DNA from: Herbaspirillum autotrophicum
GTDB lineage: Bacteria; Pseudomonadota; Gammaproteobacteria; Burkholderiales; Burkholderiaceae_D
Reading direction: 5' to 3'
Assembly (NCBI RefSeq): GCF_001189915.1
Contig: NZ_LFLS01000025.1
Coordinates: forward strand, 23,072-87,071
DNA: 64,000 bases
Under the pieces are notes generated by a model that saw only the letters and a list, made by a program, of their open reading frames with translations, was not told the DNA's origin and did not search any database. A program made the translations under genes and the position numbers. Position 1 is the stretch's first letter; every line of letters begins with the position of its first letter. Positions 43,350 through 52,706 of the stretch are shown here, piece by piece.

Positions 43350-44537
43350 ATGCCGAAATTACCTGTTTCCTCTCACGATGACGACGCCGACGACTATATC
43401 GAGGATAGTCAGATTCAGGCATTGGCTGACCTGGCCCTGAGTCTGGCGACACTGAGCGAAACTGCGCCGGCGTATCAGGAGCGACGCAAGGATATCCGCA
43501 AGATCATCCGCAAAAGCCTGCATCAGCAAAAGGACGAGTTGCTGTATGAAGCATTGGAACGCGTCCGCGAAACCAATCTCGATGCCTATGCCTTGCTCAA
43601 GGAAGCGATTGAAGAAGATGCCGAATCGGTATCGTTCCAGCGCGGCGAGAAGCAATTTGAAGTCAATGCCTTCGTCATTCCGATGTTCGTGCGCACGCTC
43701 GGCGGTTTGCACGAAGCACAGAATTTCCAGAACGATGAAGCTTTTTCGGCACTGACGCAAAGTCTCAAGACGGCGCAACTGGAAAGCCCGGATGCTACCG
43801 TGGTGCTGGTCAGCCATGCGTATCACCTGGATGAAATCGACGCCATTACCTACAGCCATCTGGATGCGATGGTGCGCGATGCATTTGCCGCGATGACCGA
43901 TAAGAAAGTACAGGCGACACTGGCCATCGACCGCAGCATGAGCGGCTGGCCGGAAAACCGCTTCGCAGCGGATGATGTCGCGGTGGAATTGCGCTTCTTG
44001 CTCGGCTTTGCGCTCAAGAAGGCAGATGACCCGTTCTATGCGATACCGTCGGAAGAGGCGGCCATGGATGCCTACTTTGCGCAACGCGCGCAGCGCTTCC
44101 AGCAATGGAGCGAGCAGGTGGTGCCGGTGCTGCACGCCTGTCTGGCGGCGCCCGAGCGCGAGTTCGATGTGCATTTCCTGTATCAGGACATGTTCCACGG
44201 CGGCAAGGAACGCGGTATCGCCGAATACTTCATGCTGCAAATGATGTCCGATCTGGATCATGGTTTGCAACAAGCGGGGGTAGCTGCATCACAAACGCAG
44301 GCAGTGATCGGTGCCGCCGACAATGGTGGCGATGCGGTATTGCGGGTGCAGGTGCTGGGCAGCGACGGGCGTGTGCTGGCGACTGCGGAAAAGCCGCTGG
44401 ATCTGGGGCGCGATATGGAAAGTGAAGTAGACGATGCCAGCGATGCCTTGCTGACCATGGGCGTGAAATCAGTCGCGCTGGCCGCCGGTTTTGATGCCGA
44501 CGGCAAAGCGCTTGATGTCCAACCCTACGCTTCCTGA
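43350..44537 (+). CDS. DUF2863-type protein
   Basis: A 395-residue cytosolic protein without clear catalytic motifs. An acidic N-terminus (DDDADDYIED) is followed by an alpha-helical region and a central part with QFEVNAFVIPMFVRTLGG and FDVHFLYQDMFHGGKERG. These match my recollection of DUF2863, a family restricted largely to Burkholderiales. ATG 43350 is chosen; 14 codons upstream are open but begin without a ribosome site. No operon partner; the ankyrin gene converges on it with no gap. Confidence 0.6.
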   Translation: MPKLPVSSHDDDADDYIEDSQIQALADLALSLATLSETAPAYQERRKDIRKIIRKSLHQQKDELLYEALERVRETNLDAYALLKEAIEEDAESVSFQRGEKQFEVNAFVIPMFVRTLGGLHEAQNFQNDEAFSALTQSLKTAQLESPDATVVLVSHAYHLDEIDAITYSHLDAMVRDAFAAMTDKKVQATLAIDRSMSGWPENRFAADDVAVELRFLLGFALKKADDPFYAIPSEEAAMDAYFAQRAQRFQQWSEQVVPVLHACLAAPEREFDVHFLYQDMFHGGKERGIAEYFMLQMMSDLDHGLQQAGVAASQTQAVIGAADNGGDAVLRVQVLGSDGRVLATAEKPLDLGRDMESEVDDASDALLTMGVKSVALAAGFDADGKALDVQPYAS

Positions 44538-45077
44538 TTAACTGCCTGATGCCAGCCGTGCCTGCAATTGCGGCACGGTGTCGGGTGCACCCATGGCTTG
44601 CGCTGCGGCCAGGGCGGTGACACCACTCTGATCTTTGGCGTGCAGGTCGGCGCCATGCGCCAGCAACAGATCGACGATCCCGGTACGGTTGAACATGGCC
44701 GCCATCATGAGCGCGGTTTTACCATCGGGTGAAGCGCCTTCGACATTGGCGCCATGTTCCAGCAACAAACGCACGACATCGGCATGGCCTTTGAAGGCGG
44801 CACCGGCCAGCGGGGTCTGGCCGTTGTTGTTGCGAATTTCCGGATCGGCGGCGGCTTCCAGCAAGATCTTCACGGTATCGGCAAAGCCATGGTAAGCGCT
44901 CAGCATCAGCATGCTGTCGCCCTTGGAATTGCGGATGTTGGCGGGCAAGCCTTTGGCCAGCAAGCCACGCAAGGTATCGCCGTCGCCATTGCGCGCCAGT
45001 TCAAATACCTGATTGGCAAACTCCAGTGTGGCGTCGTCCAGTGCTGGCGGTTGTGCGGGTCCTGATTCTGCTGACAT
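44538..45077 (-). CDS. Ankyrin-repeat protein
   Basis: A 179-residue protein made mainly of four to five ankyrin repeats (about residues 35-165), for example GQTPLAGAAFKGHADVVRLLLEHGANVE and the next repeat starting GKTALMMAAM. No signal peptide or membrane anchor, so probably cytosolic and binding another protein. Its stop codon directly abuts the stop of the convergent DUF2863-type gene. Confidence 0.88.
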   Translation of the reverse strand: MSAESGPAQPPALDDATLEFANQVFELARNGDGDTLRGLLAKGLPANIRNSKGDSMLMLSAYHGFADTVKILLEAAADPEIRNNNGQTPLAGAAFKGHADVVRLLLEHGANVEGASPDGKTALMMAAMFNRTGIVDLLLAHGADLHAKDQSGVTALAAAQAMGAPDTVPQLQARLASGS

Positions 45078-45193
45078 ATCTGATCCTTGTACGTCGACTG
45101 GGTGAGCGGGGTGGCTGAGACAGGAATGAAGTGCTGCCTGCGATCATATCAAATCAGATGGACAGACGTTCCCGCACAGATTTTCCGGCGCGG

Positions 45194-45511
45194 TTATTTG
45201 AAGGCGACCGTTGCCGCGGATGCTTCATCCGGCGCCAGACAGCGGAAATTCAACTCCACCTGCATCGGCCGCCAGCCGCGCACTTGTTGCCGCAGTTGCA
45301 TGCCTTTGTCGAGACTGGCACACCAGCTGGTGGCTTTTTCTTTGGCGGCGGCGGTCAGTGCCGGCATCGCCATCGTATAGCTGACGGCGGTGGCGCTCAG
45401 CGTGTAGACACCGGCGCCGGTATCGGTAACTTCGCTGAAGTTGGCGCAGCCGGCCAGCGCCAACAGTGCTGAACAGGAAGCGGCAGAGGAAGCGGAGCGG
45501 AGTATTGTCAT
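45194..45511 (-). CDS. Small putative lipoprotein
   Basis: A 105-residue protein. From ATG 45511 the N-terminus is a lipoprotein signal ending in LLALAGC, with the lipobox cysteine at about residue 23. The mature part (NFSEVTDTGAGVYTLSATAV) and FRCLAPDE with two further cysteines resemble small uncharacterised lipoproteins of beta-proteobacteria. Function unknown; no operon partner. Confidence 0.65.
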   Translation of the reverse strand: MTILRSASSAASCSALLALAGCANFSEVTDTGAGVYTLSATAVSYTMAMPALTAAAKEKATSWCASLDKGMQLRQQVRGWRPMQVELNFRCLAPDEASAATVAFK

Positions 45512-45619
45512 GGCTGAAGTGTAAAACTGCCGGCCAGACAATTACACAATCCTGATGCAAATTTACCTCTGTAGGAAAGCGTCAAGAAATCGAGATGAAT
45601 CTGGTGACTTTGCGAGAAA

Positions 45620-47131
45620 TCACCCGATATCAAAAGAGACGCCTTGCGCCAGTGGCAGTGCTCCGCTGTAGTTGATGGTATTGGTGGCGCGTCGCATGTA
45701 GGTTTTCCAGGCGTCGGAACCGGATTCACGGCCACCGCCGGTTTCCTTTTCACCCCCGAAGGCGCCACCGATTTCAGCACCGCTGGTGCCGATATTGACG
45801 TTGGCCAGACCGCAATCACTGCCGTTGGCTGACATGAACAATTCTGCTTCGCGTATGTCGTTGGTGAAAATGGCGGAAGACAAGCCCTGCGGCACGGCGT
45901 TGTTCAATGCAATGGCCTGCGAAAAATCATCATAGGGCAGGGCATACAGAATCGGCGCAAAGGTTTCATGATGCATCACGGCGCTTTGTTGCGGCATGCG
46001 GACCAAGGCCGGGCGTACGTAAAAAGCGTGTTCGCCGCCAAGACCGGCAATCCGTTCACCACCGCTGACCATGCCGCCTTCGCTGCGCGCTTGTGACAAG
46101 GCGGCCTGCATGTTGGCATAGGCGTGCGCATCAATCAGCGGACCGACCAACGTACCGGCGGCGAGCGGATCACCGATATTGAGCGTGGCATATACACGTT
46201 CGATATGTGCCGTCAGCGTATCGAACTTGCTGCGTTCGACGAACAGGCGGCGCAGGCTGGTGCAGCGCTGACCGGCGGTGCCGACGGCAGAAAACACGAT
46301 GGCGCGCAGGGCCAGATCAAGATCGGCACTCGGTGCCACGATCATGCCATTGTTGCCGCCCAGTTCCAGCAAGCTGCGTCCCAGACGTTGCGCTACCTCG
46401 ACGGCGACCTTGCGGCCCATGGCGACGCTGCCGGTGGCGCTGACCAAGGCCACGGCCGGCGAACGCGACAATGCGACGCCGACTTCGGCACCGCCGATCA
46501 AGACCTGACACAAGGCGGCCGGAACTGCTGCTTGCCGCGCATGACGTGCTATCGCCTGTTGCAGCAGCGCATGTACCGCCAGTGCGGTGAGGGGAGTCTT
46601 TTCCGATGGCTTCCAAATCACGGCATTGCCGCATACCAGCGCCAACGCAGCATTCCATGCCCATACCGCAACCGGGAAATTGAAGGCGGTAATCACGCCG
46701 CAGACCCCGAGCGGATGCCAGGTTTCCATCATGCGGTGGCCGGGACGTTCGGAGGTAATCGTCAAACCATGCAACTGGCGCGACAGGCCGACGGCGAAAT
46801 CACAAATGTCGATCATTTCCTGGACTTCGCCGATGCCTTCCGACAGGATTTTTCCTGATTCGAGCGTGACCAGCTGACCCAGCGCATCGCGCTTTTCGCG
46901 CAGCACCTGACCCAGCAGGCGCACCAATTCCCCACGCAACGGCGCCGGTTCATTGCGCCATTGCAGACTGGCCTGACTGGCATTGTCGATGGCCTGCTGC
47001 ACTTCGCTGGCGGTGTGGCTGCGCAGTACTGCAATCGTGCTGCCGTCACGCGGCGATCTGGCAGGGATGTCCTGGCCGGCAAGAGTGCTGTAATCGACTC
47101 CCAGATCTGCCAGCAGTGCAGTGATATTCAT
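45620..47131 (-). CDS. amaB: Aminoadipate-semialdehyde dehydrogenase (ALDH7 type)
   Basis: A 503-residue NAD(P)-dependent aldehyde dehydrogenase of the ALDH7 group, converting L-2-aminoadipate 6-semialdehyde (or its cyclic imine) to L-2-aminoadipate in lysine breakdown. The catalytic cysteine is in FSAVGTAGQRCTSLRRL and the general-base glutamate in LLELGGNN. The FGGEKETGGGRESGSDAWKTYMRR end is the ALDH7 hallmark. It starts 2 bp after the oxoadipate enzyme gene and closes a three-gene lysine operon. Confidence 0.9.
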   Translation of the reverse strand: MNITALLADLGVDYSTLAGQDIPARSPRDGSTIAVLRSHTASEVQQAIDNASQASLQWRNEPAPLRGELVRLLGQVLREKRDALGQLVTLESGKILSEGIGEVQEMIDICDFAVGLSRQLHGLTITSERPGHRMMETWHPLGVCGVITAFNFPVAVWAWNAALALVCGNAVIWKPSEKTPLTALAVHALLQQAIARHARQAAVPAALCQVLIGGAEVGVALSRSPAVALVSATGSVAMGRKVAVEVAQRLGRSLLELGGNNGMIVAPSADLDLALRAIVFSAVGTAGQRCTSLRRLFVERSKFDTLTAHIERVYATLNIGDPLAAGTLVGPLIDAHAYANMQAALSQARSEGGMVSGGERIAGLGGEHAFYVRPALVRMPQQSAVMHHETFAPILYALPYDDFSQAIALNNAVPQGLSSAIFTNDIREAELFMSANGSDCGLANVNIGTSGAEIGGAFGGEKETGGGRESGSDAWKTYMRRATNTINYSGALPLAQGVSFDIG

Positions 47132-47133
47132 GA

Positions 47134-48165
47134 TCAGCCTTTCGCCGCTCCTGCGGTCATCTTGAAAATACCTTGGGCATTGCCGCTGTCGAAACTCAAG
47201 TCCAGGCGCATGGCGTTCGTGTCCGGATCGAGATAACTATCGCGTGCAATGAATTCATAAAATGAACCGGGCACTTTGCGCGCCACCGGTTGCCCGTGCG
47301 CGTCGCGCAACATGCGCACGACAGTGGTAGCGCGGAAAGCGGTCTGGCGTACCCGGCCATTGCGCGATACTTCGATCTTGTCTTTGATCGGACGACCCAG
47401 ATCACGCTGGCGCTGCGCGACTGATTCGACGTCGTCGACGCGATCAGTGGCGTGATTGAATACATTGCCTTCGGTGGCAATCCAGGCCATTTCAGCCGAC
47501 TCTTGCAGCAGTTGTTCGTAATCGGCCAAGGTCGGCAATGCGTGTTGACGGGAAAAACAATTCAGTAATACCGGTAACAGTGCCGCGGCATCGGCTACCG
47601 GCAAGGCACGGGTTTGCGCCAGTTGTTCCAGCAGGCGGGCGCTGGCGGCGTCGATCGGATCGACCGAACTCGACAGGATACGGCTGACCGTTTGTTGAAA
47701 GTCGGAAGAAAAGCGTTCCGGATGCAATTCGCTGACAAAGAACTGCGCCACTTCTTCGGCATCATCTTCGTGCGCATACGATCTGCCGGTCATGCCGATG
47801 CGGTCCAGCGGATACAAACCGTTGGCGCGGTAACCGAGCGGCAGCAATACCCGGGTGATGGCAGCTTCGCCGGCCGGCAGGGCACCGGTGCCGGTAGTCA
47901 GCACGGTGCGCAACGCGCCATGATCGAAACGCAACTTGCGGCCATCGGCAATGGCGTCATCCACATAGGCGCGCGCTTCGGGCACGGTATCCAGCAATTG
48001 CTCAAACAGCAGCATGTTGAGTGCCTGTGCAATTTCCAGCCGGCTGACCTGCGCCGCCGGCGGCTGCAATGCGCGCGGCGGCACCTGCAGTACGGCAAAC
48101 AGGTTTTGCGTGGCCGCCGCGCCGCGGATTTGTTGCAGTAACTGATGCAAATTGCTGGAAGGCAT
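47134..48165 (-). CDS. hglS: 2-oxoadipate dioxygenase/decarboxylase (DUF1338, HglS-type)
   Basis: A 343-residue Fe(II) enzyme of the DUF1338 (HglS/YdcJ) family, which turns 2-oxoadipate into D-2-hydroxyglutarate. The metal histidine is in LRFDHGALRT, EGNVFNHATDRVDD and IKDKIEVSRNGRVRQTAF follow, and VPGSFYEFIARD provides the last metal ligand region. ATG 48165 follows GGAG at 6 bp; an in-frame ATG 21 bp upstream is less well placed. Its position between lysine dehydrogenase and aldehyde dehydrogenase genes supports the pathway role. Confidence 0.87.
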   Translation of the reverse strand: MPSSNLHQLLQQIRGAAATQNLFAVLQVPPRALQPPAAQVSRLEIAQALNMLLFEQLLDTVPEARAYVDDAIADGRKLRFDHGALRTVLTTGTGALPAGEAAITRVLLPLGYRANGLYPLDRIGMTGRSYAHEDDAEEVAQFFVSELHPERFSSDFQQTVSRILSSSVDPIDAASARLLEQLAQTRALPVADAAALLPVLLNCFSRQHALPTLADYEQLLQESAEMAWIATEGNVFNHATDRVDDVESVAQRQRDLGRPIKDKIEVSRNGRVRQTAFRATTVVRMLRDAHGQPVARKVPGSFYEFIARDSYLDPDTNAMRLDLSFDSGNAQGIFKMTAGAAKG

Positions 48166-48192
48166 GTCTCGCTCCGGAATGATCAACAGCCG

Positions 48193-49275
48193 TTAGTGTG
48201 CCACGTGTTGACCATAGACTTTGCCGAAGCGGTTTTCCAGGAAATCGGGCAAGGCAATCTGCTCTTGCCGGATAAAACCGGAGGCCGGCAATTTGCCTTG
48301 GCGGAACAAGTCCAGCGCCGTGCAGATACCGGCCGCAGTGGTGATCTGGATGGCGCTCTCATGCAAGGCACCGGCCGGCGTCGCAAAGATCTTGCGCATG
48401 AAGGCTTGTTGCAGATACTGGCCCTGACGCATGCCGCTGACCGTCACGAATACCAGCACCACATCTTGCATGGTGGCTGGAATCGCCTTGCGCAAGATGG
48501 CTTTGAGTTGTTCCTGGTCATCCCGCAGTTGCAAGTCTTCCAGCAAGAAACGGATCAGGTTGCGATGGCCCGGATAGCGCACCGATTTGTAATCGAGCTG
48601 GCGTACCTTGCCGGCCAGCGTGGTGCACAAGGTGCCGAGTCCGCCGGAAGTATTGAAGGCTTCGTACTCGACGCCGTCCAGTGAAAAATGCTCCAGTCCT
48701 TCCAGCGCCTGTATGTCTTGCGGCACACCATCGCGAATCGCTTCGCACGGATGGCAGTACTCGTTGACCAAACCATCCACGCTCCAGGTCAGGTTGTATT
48801 TGAGTTCATTGGTGGGAAACTCGGGCAAGGCGCCCACCCGCATCTTGATTTCATGGATGGTGTCGAAACCTTGCGCCAGGTGATGCGCGGCAATCCCGAT
48901 GAAGCCGGGCGCCAGTCCGCATTGGGGCATGAAGGCAGTCTCGGCATTGGCGGCCAGCGCGACAATTGCCTTGGTTGCATTCACATCTTCAGTCAGATCG
49001 AAATAGTGCACCCGGCTCAGCTTGGCAGCCTGTGCCATGGTGGTCGCCATTTGATACGGCAGCGCATTGATGCAGGCATCGTGGCCGCGCATCAGCTGCT
49101 CTACCGCTTCACGATCATTGAAATCGATGGTGACGGCGCGCAGTGGCAAATGCTGCAACGTGTGCAAGGCCTGCGTGTCACGGTCGGCCACGGTGAGGGA
49201 GTAATCGCCGCTGGTGCTGAGCAGGCGGGCAATGGCCTGACCGATATGTCCGGCGCCCAATAAAATGATGTTCAT
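48193..49275 (-). CDS. Saccharopine dehydrogenase-fold protein, probable lysine 6-dehydrogenase
   Basis: A 360-residue NAD(P)-binding protein of the saccharopine dehydrogenase family. The Rossmann motif is MNIILLGAGHIGQAIARLL; YFDLTEDV and MPQCGLAPGFIGIAAHHL are family blocks. The short form without a fused reductase suits lysine 6-dehydrogenase, which oxidises L-lysine to aminoadipate semialdehyde, the substrate of the dehydrogenase at 45620. It is first in the three-gene operon. An alternative is a carboxynorspermidine-type enzyme, but the context favours lysine. Confidence 0.8.
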   Translation of the reverse strand: MNIILLGAGHIGQAIARLLSTSGDYSLTVADRDTQALHTLQHLPLRAVTIDFNDREAVEQLMRGHDACINALPYQMATTMAQAAKLSRVHYFDLTEDVNATKAIVALAANAETAFMPQCGLAPGFIGIAAHHLAQGFDTIHEIKMRVGALPEFPTNELKYNLTWSVDGLVNEYCHPCEAIRDGVPQDIQALEGLEHFSLDGVEYEAFNTSGGLGTLCTTLAGKVRQLDYKSVRYPGHRNLIRFLLEDLQLRDDQEQLKAILRKAIPATMQDVVLVFVTVSGMRQGQYLQQAFMRKIFATPAGALHESAIQITTAAGICTALDLFRQGKLPASGFIRQEQIALPDFLENRFGKVYGQHVAH

Positions 49276-49637
49276 GATGCTGCTCCTTTCCTGACTCTGT
49301 AGATGGATTGCTTTGAACAGATTGTAGGAGGACAGCGTTACGATAAAAAGACGAAGATTGACGTGTTTATGATTGGTTTATAGTCAAAATGTATTGTTTG
49401 ATCATGCAAAATGACTTTATTGCTCAATGATGAGGCAGTCATTCCAACCGAATCCGGGTCAATTGAAGGGTCAATTGAAATGAGTTCACGTGAGACAAGG
49501 TCCCGGTCCGGTGAGGCTTGGATTAAAATCGGCGGTGCCGTTGAATTTCGTCGAGTTTTTTCTCGCACCGTGGGTACGTGACCTTGCCGATCAACAGACA
49601 TCCAATCGTTATTCAATTTTCAATCAGGGAGAATGTA
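49276..49637. other. Divergent regulatory region of the lysine operon and a binding-protein gene
   Basis: A 362-bp region without a gene. It is A+T-rich on the lysine-operon side (TTTATGATTGG, GTATTGTTTGATC), the type of sequence Lrp-family proteins bind. On the other side is a perfect tandem 12-bp repeat, listed separately. No riboswitch of the lysine class was recognised. Confidence 0.5.
49456..49479. repeat. Tandem 12-bp direct repeat, candidate regulatory site
   Basis: GGGTCAATTGAA occurs twice in direct succession (49456-49467 and 49468-49479). Each contains the palindrome CAATTG. The location is between the divergent lysine operon and binding-protein gene, and the nearby Lrp-type regulator is a candidate binder. 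Confidence 0.45.
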
Positions 49638-50480
49638 ATGCCAGACCGCCGCAGTTTCATCACCAATTTGGCGGGCCTCGCCGCCGCCGGATATTTGCCA
49701 GGCGCGTTTGCGCAAGCAGCTCCCGGCACCGAAAGCACGTTCGCCCGGATCAAGCGCACCAAGGTGTTGCGCATCGGCGGTATCCGCGGTCAGGCGCCTT
49801 ACTACAACAAGGATCTGGTGACCGGTGAATGGGTCGGTTTCATGATCGACTTTGCCAAAAGCGTCGCCGCCAGCCTGAACGTCAAGCTGGAAGTGCTGGA
49901 AACCACATGGGGCAATTCGGTGCTCGACTTGCAGACGCGCAAGATCGACATTTTCTTCGGTCTCAATCCGACGCCGGCGCGCCGTGAAACGGTGGGTTTT
50001 TCGGAGCCGCTGTTCCGCAATGCATTCACCATCGTCGCCAAGAAGGGTTTCACTCCCAAGACATGGGAAGAGTTGAACAATCCCGGCGTCAAGATTGCCG
50101 TCGATATCGGTTCGTCGCATGACCAGATGATCAGCCGGGTCTGTCCGAAAGCCACCATCGTTCGCCTGGAAAAGGCTGACGATGCCACCCTGGCATTGCA
50201 AACCGGCCGTGTCGATGCGCAAGTGCTGGTCTGGCTGCTGTCGCTCAACGTGCTCAAGAAGAATCCAAGCCTGGGCACCATGATTGTGCCGATGCCGCTG
50301 GAAGCGACCTCGACCAATATCGGTGTGCCGAAGGAAGAAGACAAGGCCTGGCTGGAATACATCAACAAGTGGATTGAACAGGAACGCGCCAGCGGCAAGG
50401 TCAAAGCCACCGTGTTGAGCAATCTGCAGAAGTTGTCCGGCGTCAAGCCGGAAGATGTACCGCCGCAAATTCCACTGTAA
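49638..50480 (+). CDS. Amino acid ABC importer binding protein
   Basis: A 280-residue periplasmic protein of the SBP_bac_3 class (polar amino acids). The N-terminus PDRRSFITNLAGLAAAGYLPGAFAQA has a twin-arginine-like RRSF start and a clear cleavage region. The mature core (LRIGGIRGQAPYYNKD, GEWVGFMIDFAKSVAASL, KIDIFFGLNPTPARR) is typical. ATG 49638 follows AGGGAG. The permease and ATPase (51013-52447) are on the other strand beyond an Lrp gene. Given the divergent lysine operon, a basic amino acid is a fair guess for the ligand. Confidence 0.85.
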   Translation: MPDRRSFITNLAGLAAAGYLPGAFAQAAPGTESTFARIKRTKVLRIGGIRGQAPYYNKDLVTGEWVGFMIDFAKSVAASLNVKLEVLETTWGNSVLDLQTRKIDIFFGLNPTPARRETVGFSEPLFRNAFTIVAKKGFTPKTWEELNNPGVKIAVDIGSSHDQMISRVCPKATIVRLEKADDATLALQTGRVDAQVLVWLLSLNVLKKNPSLGTMIVPMPLEATSTNIGVPKEEDKAWLEYINKWIEQERASGKVKATVLSNLQKLSGVKPEDVPPQIPL

Positions 50481-50522
50481 GAAGTGTCGCGGGTCTGTGT
50501 GCAATATGCAGACCTGTGTGGA

Positions 50523-50546
50523 CCGGACCGGCTGAGGCCGGTCCGG
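50523..50546. terminator. Hairpin between convergent binding-protein and Lrp genes
   Basis: CCGGACCGGC and GCCGGTCCGG form a perfect 10-bp GC stem with a TGAG loop in the 67-bp gap between converging genes. There is no T-run; a bidirectional stop is likely. Confidence 0.6.
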
Positions 50547-50547
50547 A

Positions 50548-50994
50548 TCAGCGGTCTATCTTGCGCGACAGTACGATGGACGTCGTGGTTTTGGTGACGC
50601 CGTCGATGTCGCCGATTTCGTCCAGCAGTTTATCCAGTTGTTCCGCCGATGCCGCGCGCAGCCAGGCGACGTAATCGAACTCACCACTGACCGAGCACAG
50701 CAACTCGATTTCCGGCATACGCCGGAAACGTTTCAGCACATCGCGTGCCGTCTTGGCTTCGACCGTGATGCCGACATAGGCGTGCAGACTGTTGTCGGCG
50801 ACTTCCTGTCCCAGCTTGACGGTATAGCCGGTAATCACCTGATTCTTTTCCAGCCGCGCCAGCCGCGCCACCACCGTGGTACGGGCAACGCCGAGCTTGC
50901 GCGCCAGATTGGCGACGCTGTCGCGCGCCGACATTTGCAACAGCGAAATCAGCTTGCGGTCGGTTTCGTCGAGCATGTCGAGGCGGGTTTTCAT
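50548..50994 (-). CDS. Lrp/AsnC-family regulator
   Basis: A 148-residue feast/famine regulator. The N-terminal helix-turn-helix reads LDETDRKLISLLQMSARDSVANLARKLGVARTTVVARLARLEK. The C-terminal RAM effector domain has VTVEAKTARDVLKRFRRMPEI and SGEFDYVAWLRA. It lies 18 bp after the ATPase of an amino acid importer and close to the lysine operon, so it probably controls both. Lysine or another amino acid is the likely effector. Confidence 0.9.
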   Translation of the reverse strand: MKTRLDMLDETDRKLISLLQMSARDSVANLARKLGVARTTVVARLARLEKNQVITGYTVKLGQEVADNSLHAYVGITVEAKTARDVLKRFRRMPEIELLCSVSGEFDYVAWLRAASAEQLDKLLDEIGDIDGVTKTTTSIVLSRKIDR

Positions 50995-51012
50995 CGACGC
51001 GGTCTCGTCTGA

Positions 51013-51774
51013 TCAGGCGTTGAAACGGGTGAGGAACGCCTGGGTGGCGGCTTGCTGCGGATTGTCGATCACCACCGATGGCGGCCCTGCTTCTACCACC
51101 ACGCCGTCGCGCATGAAGATCACCTGATCGGCAACTTCGCGCGCAAACGCAATTTCATGCGTCACCAGAATCATGGTCATGCCATCGGCTGCCAGCGCCC
51201 GGATCACGTTCAGCACTTCGCCGACCAGTTCCGGATCGAGCGCCGAAGTAGCTTCGTCGAACAGCATCACGCGCGGTTGCATCGCCAGCGCGCGGGCAAT
51301 CGCCACGCGTTGCTTCTGACCACCGGACAAGCGTTGCGGATAGATGTCGGCGCGATCGGATAAACCGACCTTGTCGAGCAACTCCAGCGCCAGCCGGCGG
51401 GCTTCGGCTTTGGGTTTGTGCAATACCGTGAGCATCCCTTCCATCACATTTTCCAGTGCCGTCATATGCGGAAACAGGTTGAAATGCTGGAACACCATGC
51501 CGGTATTGGTGCGGAATTTTGCCAGTTCACGATCTTTCGGCAAGCGGGTTGATTTGCCGCTGAAGCTGAAACGTTGTTCACCGACGCGGATGTCGCCCAG
51601 ATCGGGAACGGTCAGCAAGTTGATGCAACGCAGCAGTGTCGATTTGCCTGAACCGGACGGGCCGATCATGGCGACTACGCTGCCTTTGTCGATCTTGAGG
51701 GAAATATCTTTCAGTACCACGTGGTCGCCGAAAGCCTTTTTCAAATTCGTGATTTCAATCATTGCGTCAGTCAT
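51013..51774 (-). CDS. Polar amino acid ABC importer ATPase
   Basis: A 253-residue ATPase of the GlnQ/HisP class. Walker A GPSGSGKST, Q-loop MVFQHFNLFPHMTALENV, signature RLSGGQKQRVAIARALA, Walker B VMLFDEATSALDPE and switch histidine LVTHEIAF are present. The start is ATG 51774 or the in-frame ATG 51762. It begins 1 bp after the permease stop. Confidence 0.93.
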   Translation of the reverse strand: MTDAMIEITNLKKAFGDHVVLKDISLKIDKGSVVAMIGPSGSGKSTLLRCINLLTVPDLGDIRVGEQRFSFSGKSTRLPKDRELAKFRTNTGMVFQHFNLFPHMTALENVMEGMLTVLHKPKAEARRLALELLDKVGLSDRADIYPQRLSGGQKQRVAIARALAMQPRVMLFDEATSALDPELVGEVLNVIRALAADGMTMILVTHEIAFAREVADQVIFMRDGVVVEAGPPSVVIDNPQQAATQAFLTRFNA

Positions 51775-51775
51775 T

Positions 51776-52447
51776 TCATGCTCCTTGTTGCTGTGCCAGA
51801 CGTGTTTCCAGACGCTTGGCCCAGATCGTCGCAGGCAACAGGATCAAGAAGTAAATCACCGCTACCAGTGTGTAGACTTCCAGCGGGCGGTAGGTTTCAT
51901 GGGCGATGATCTGGCCCTGATAGAGCAAGTCCGGTACTGCCAGCACTGACAGCAGCGAGGTGTTTTTCAGTTGCATGATGGACTGGCTGACCAGCGGCGG
52001 TGTCATGCGCTTGAATGCCTGCGGCAAGATCACGCGCCGCATCAGCTGCCAGCGCGTCATGCCGAGCGCACAACCGGCTTCGCTCTGGCCGACATCGATG
52101 GAGACGATGCCGCCGCGAATGATTTCCGAATAAAACGCGCCGCCATACAACGCCAGCGCCAGCATTGCCGCCGTCGCGGCGGACATTTCGACGCCGACCA
52201 GTACCGGCAGTGCGTAATAGAACCACACCAGTTGTACCAGCACCGGCGTACAGCGAAACACTTCAACATAGGCGCGCAGGGGGCCTGAGATCAATGGATT
52301 GGATGAAAGGCGTCCGAGGCCGACCAGCAAGCCGATCAGCAGACCGAGCAAGACACAGACCACGGTATAGGCCAGCGTATAGCCGAAGCCGACCGCGATG
52401 ATGCTGCGGAATTGCCAGAGCGACGCGAAGTCCCATTGATACATCAT
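51776..52447 (-). CDS. Polar amino acid ABC importer permease
   Basis: A 223-residue permease of the HisM/GlnP class with five predicted helices. RAYVEVFRCTPVLVQLVWFYYALP is the family N-terminal hallmark. The EAA loop reads QSEAGCALGMTRWQLMRRVILPQAF. An AAAGGA site precedes two adjacent ATG codons at 52447 and 52444. It is the first gene of a permease-ATPase-Lrp transcript. Confidence 0.92.
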   Translation of the reverse strand: MMYQWDFASLWQFRSIIAVGFGYTLAYTVVCVLLGLLIGLLVGLGRLSSNPLISGPLRAYVEVFRCTPVLVQLVWFYYALPVLVGVEMSAATAAMLALALYGGAFYSEIIRGGIVSIDVGQSEAGCALGMTRWQLMRRVILPQAFKRMTPPLVSQSIMQLKNTSLLSVLAVPDLLYQGQIIAHETYRPLEVYTLVAVIYFLILLPATIWAKRLETRLAQQQGA

Positions 52448-52706
52448 TATTTCCTTTAAATTCTTGTCGGGTCAGTTCCTGCACGCACCATTGCAGGGCG
52501 ATTCCCATGGCATGCATGCCGGTCCTGAAAGCTGCCGCAATTGTAAAGGAGATTAGCCTCCAGATGCAGGCCAACAGCGCCACACATGGCATTTTTCCCT
52601 GCTGTCACCGATGCGCATATTGGTTAAAATAGCGCCTGTGGTTTTGATGCCTGCCGCGTCGTCCGTAATGCGGACAGGCAAACCGAATGACTTTTCTTTT
52701 CCCCTC

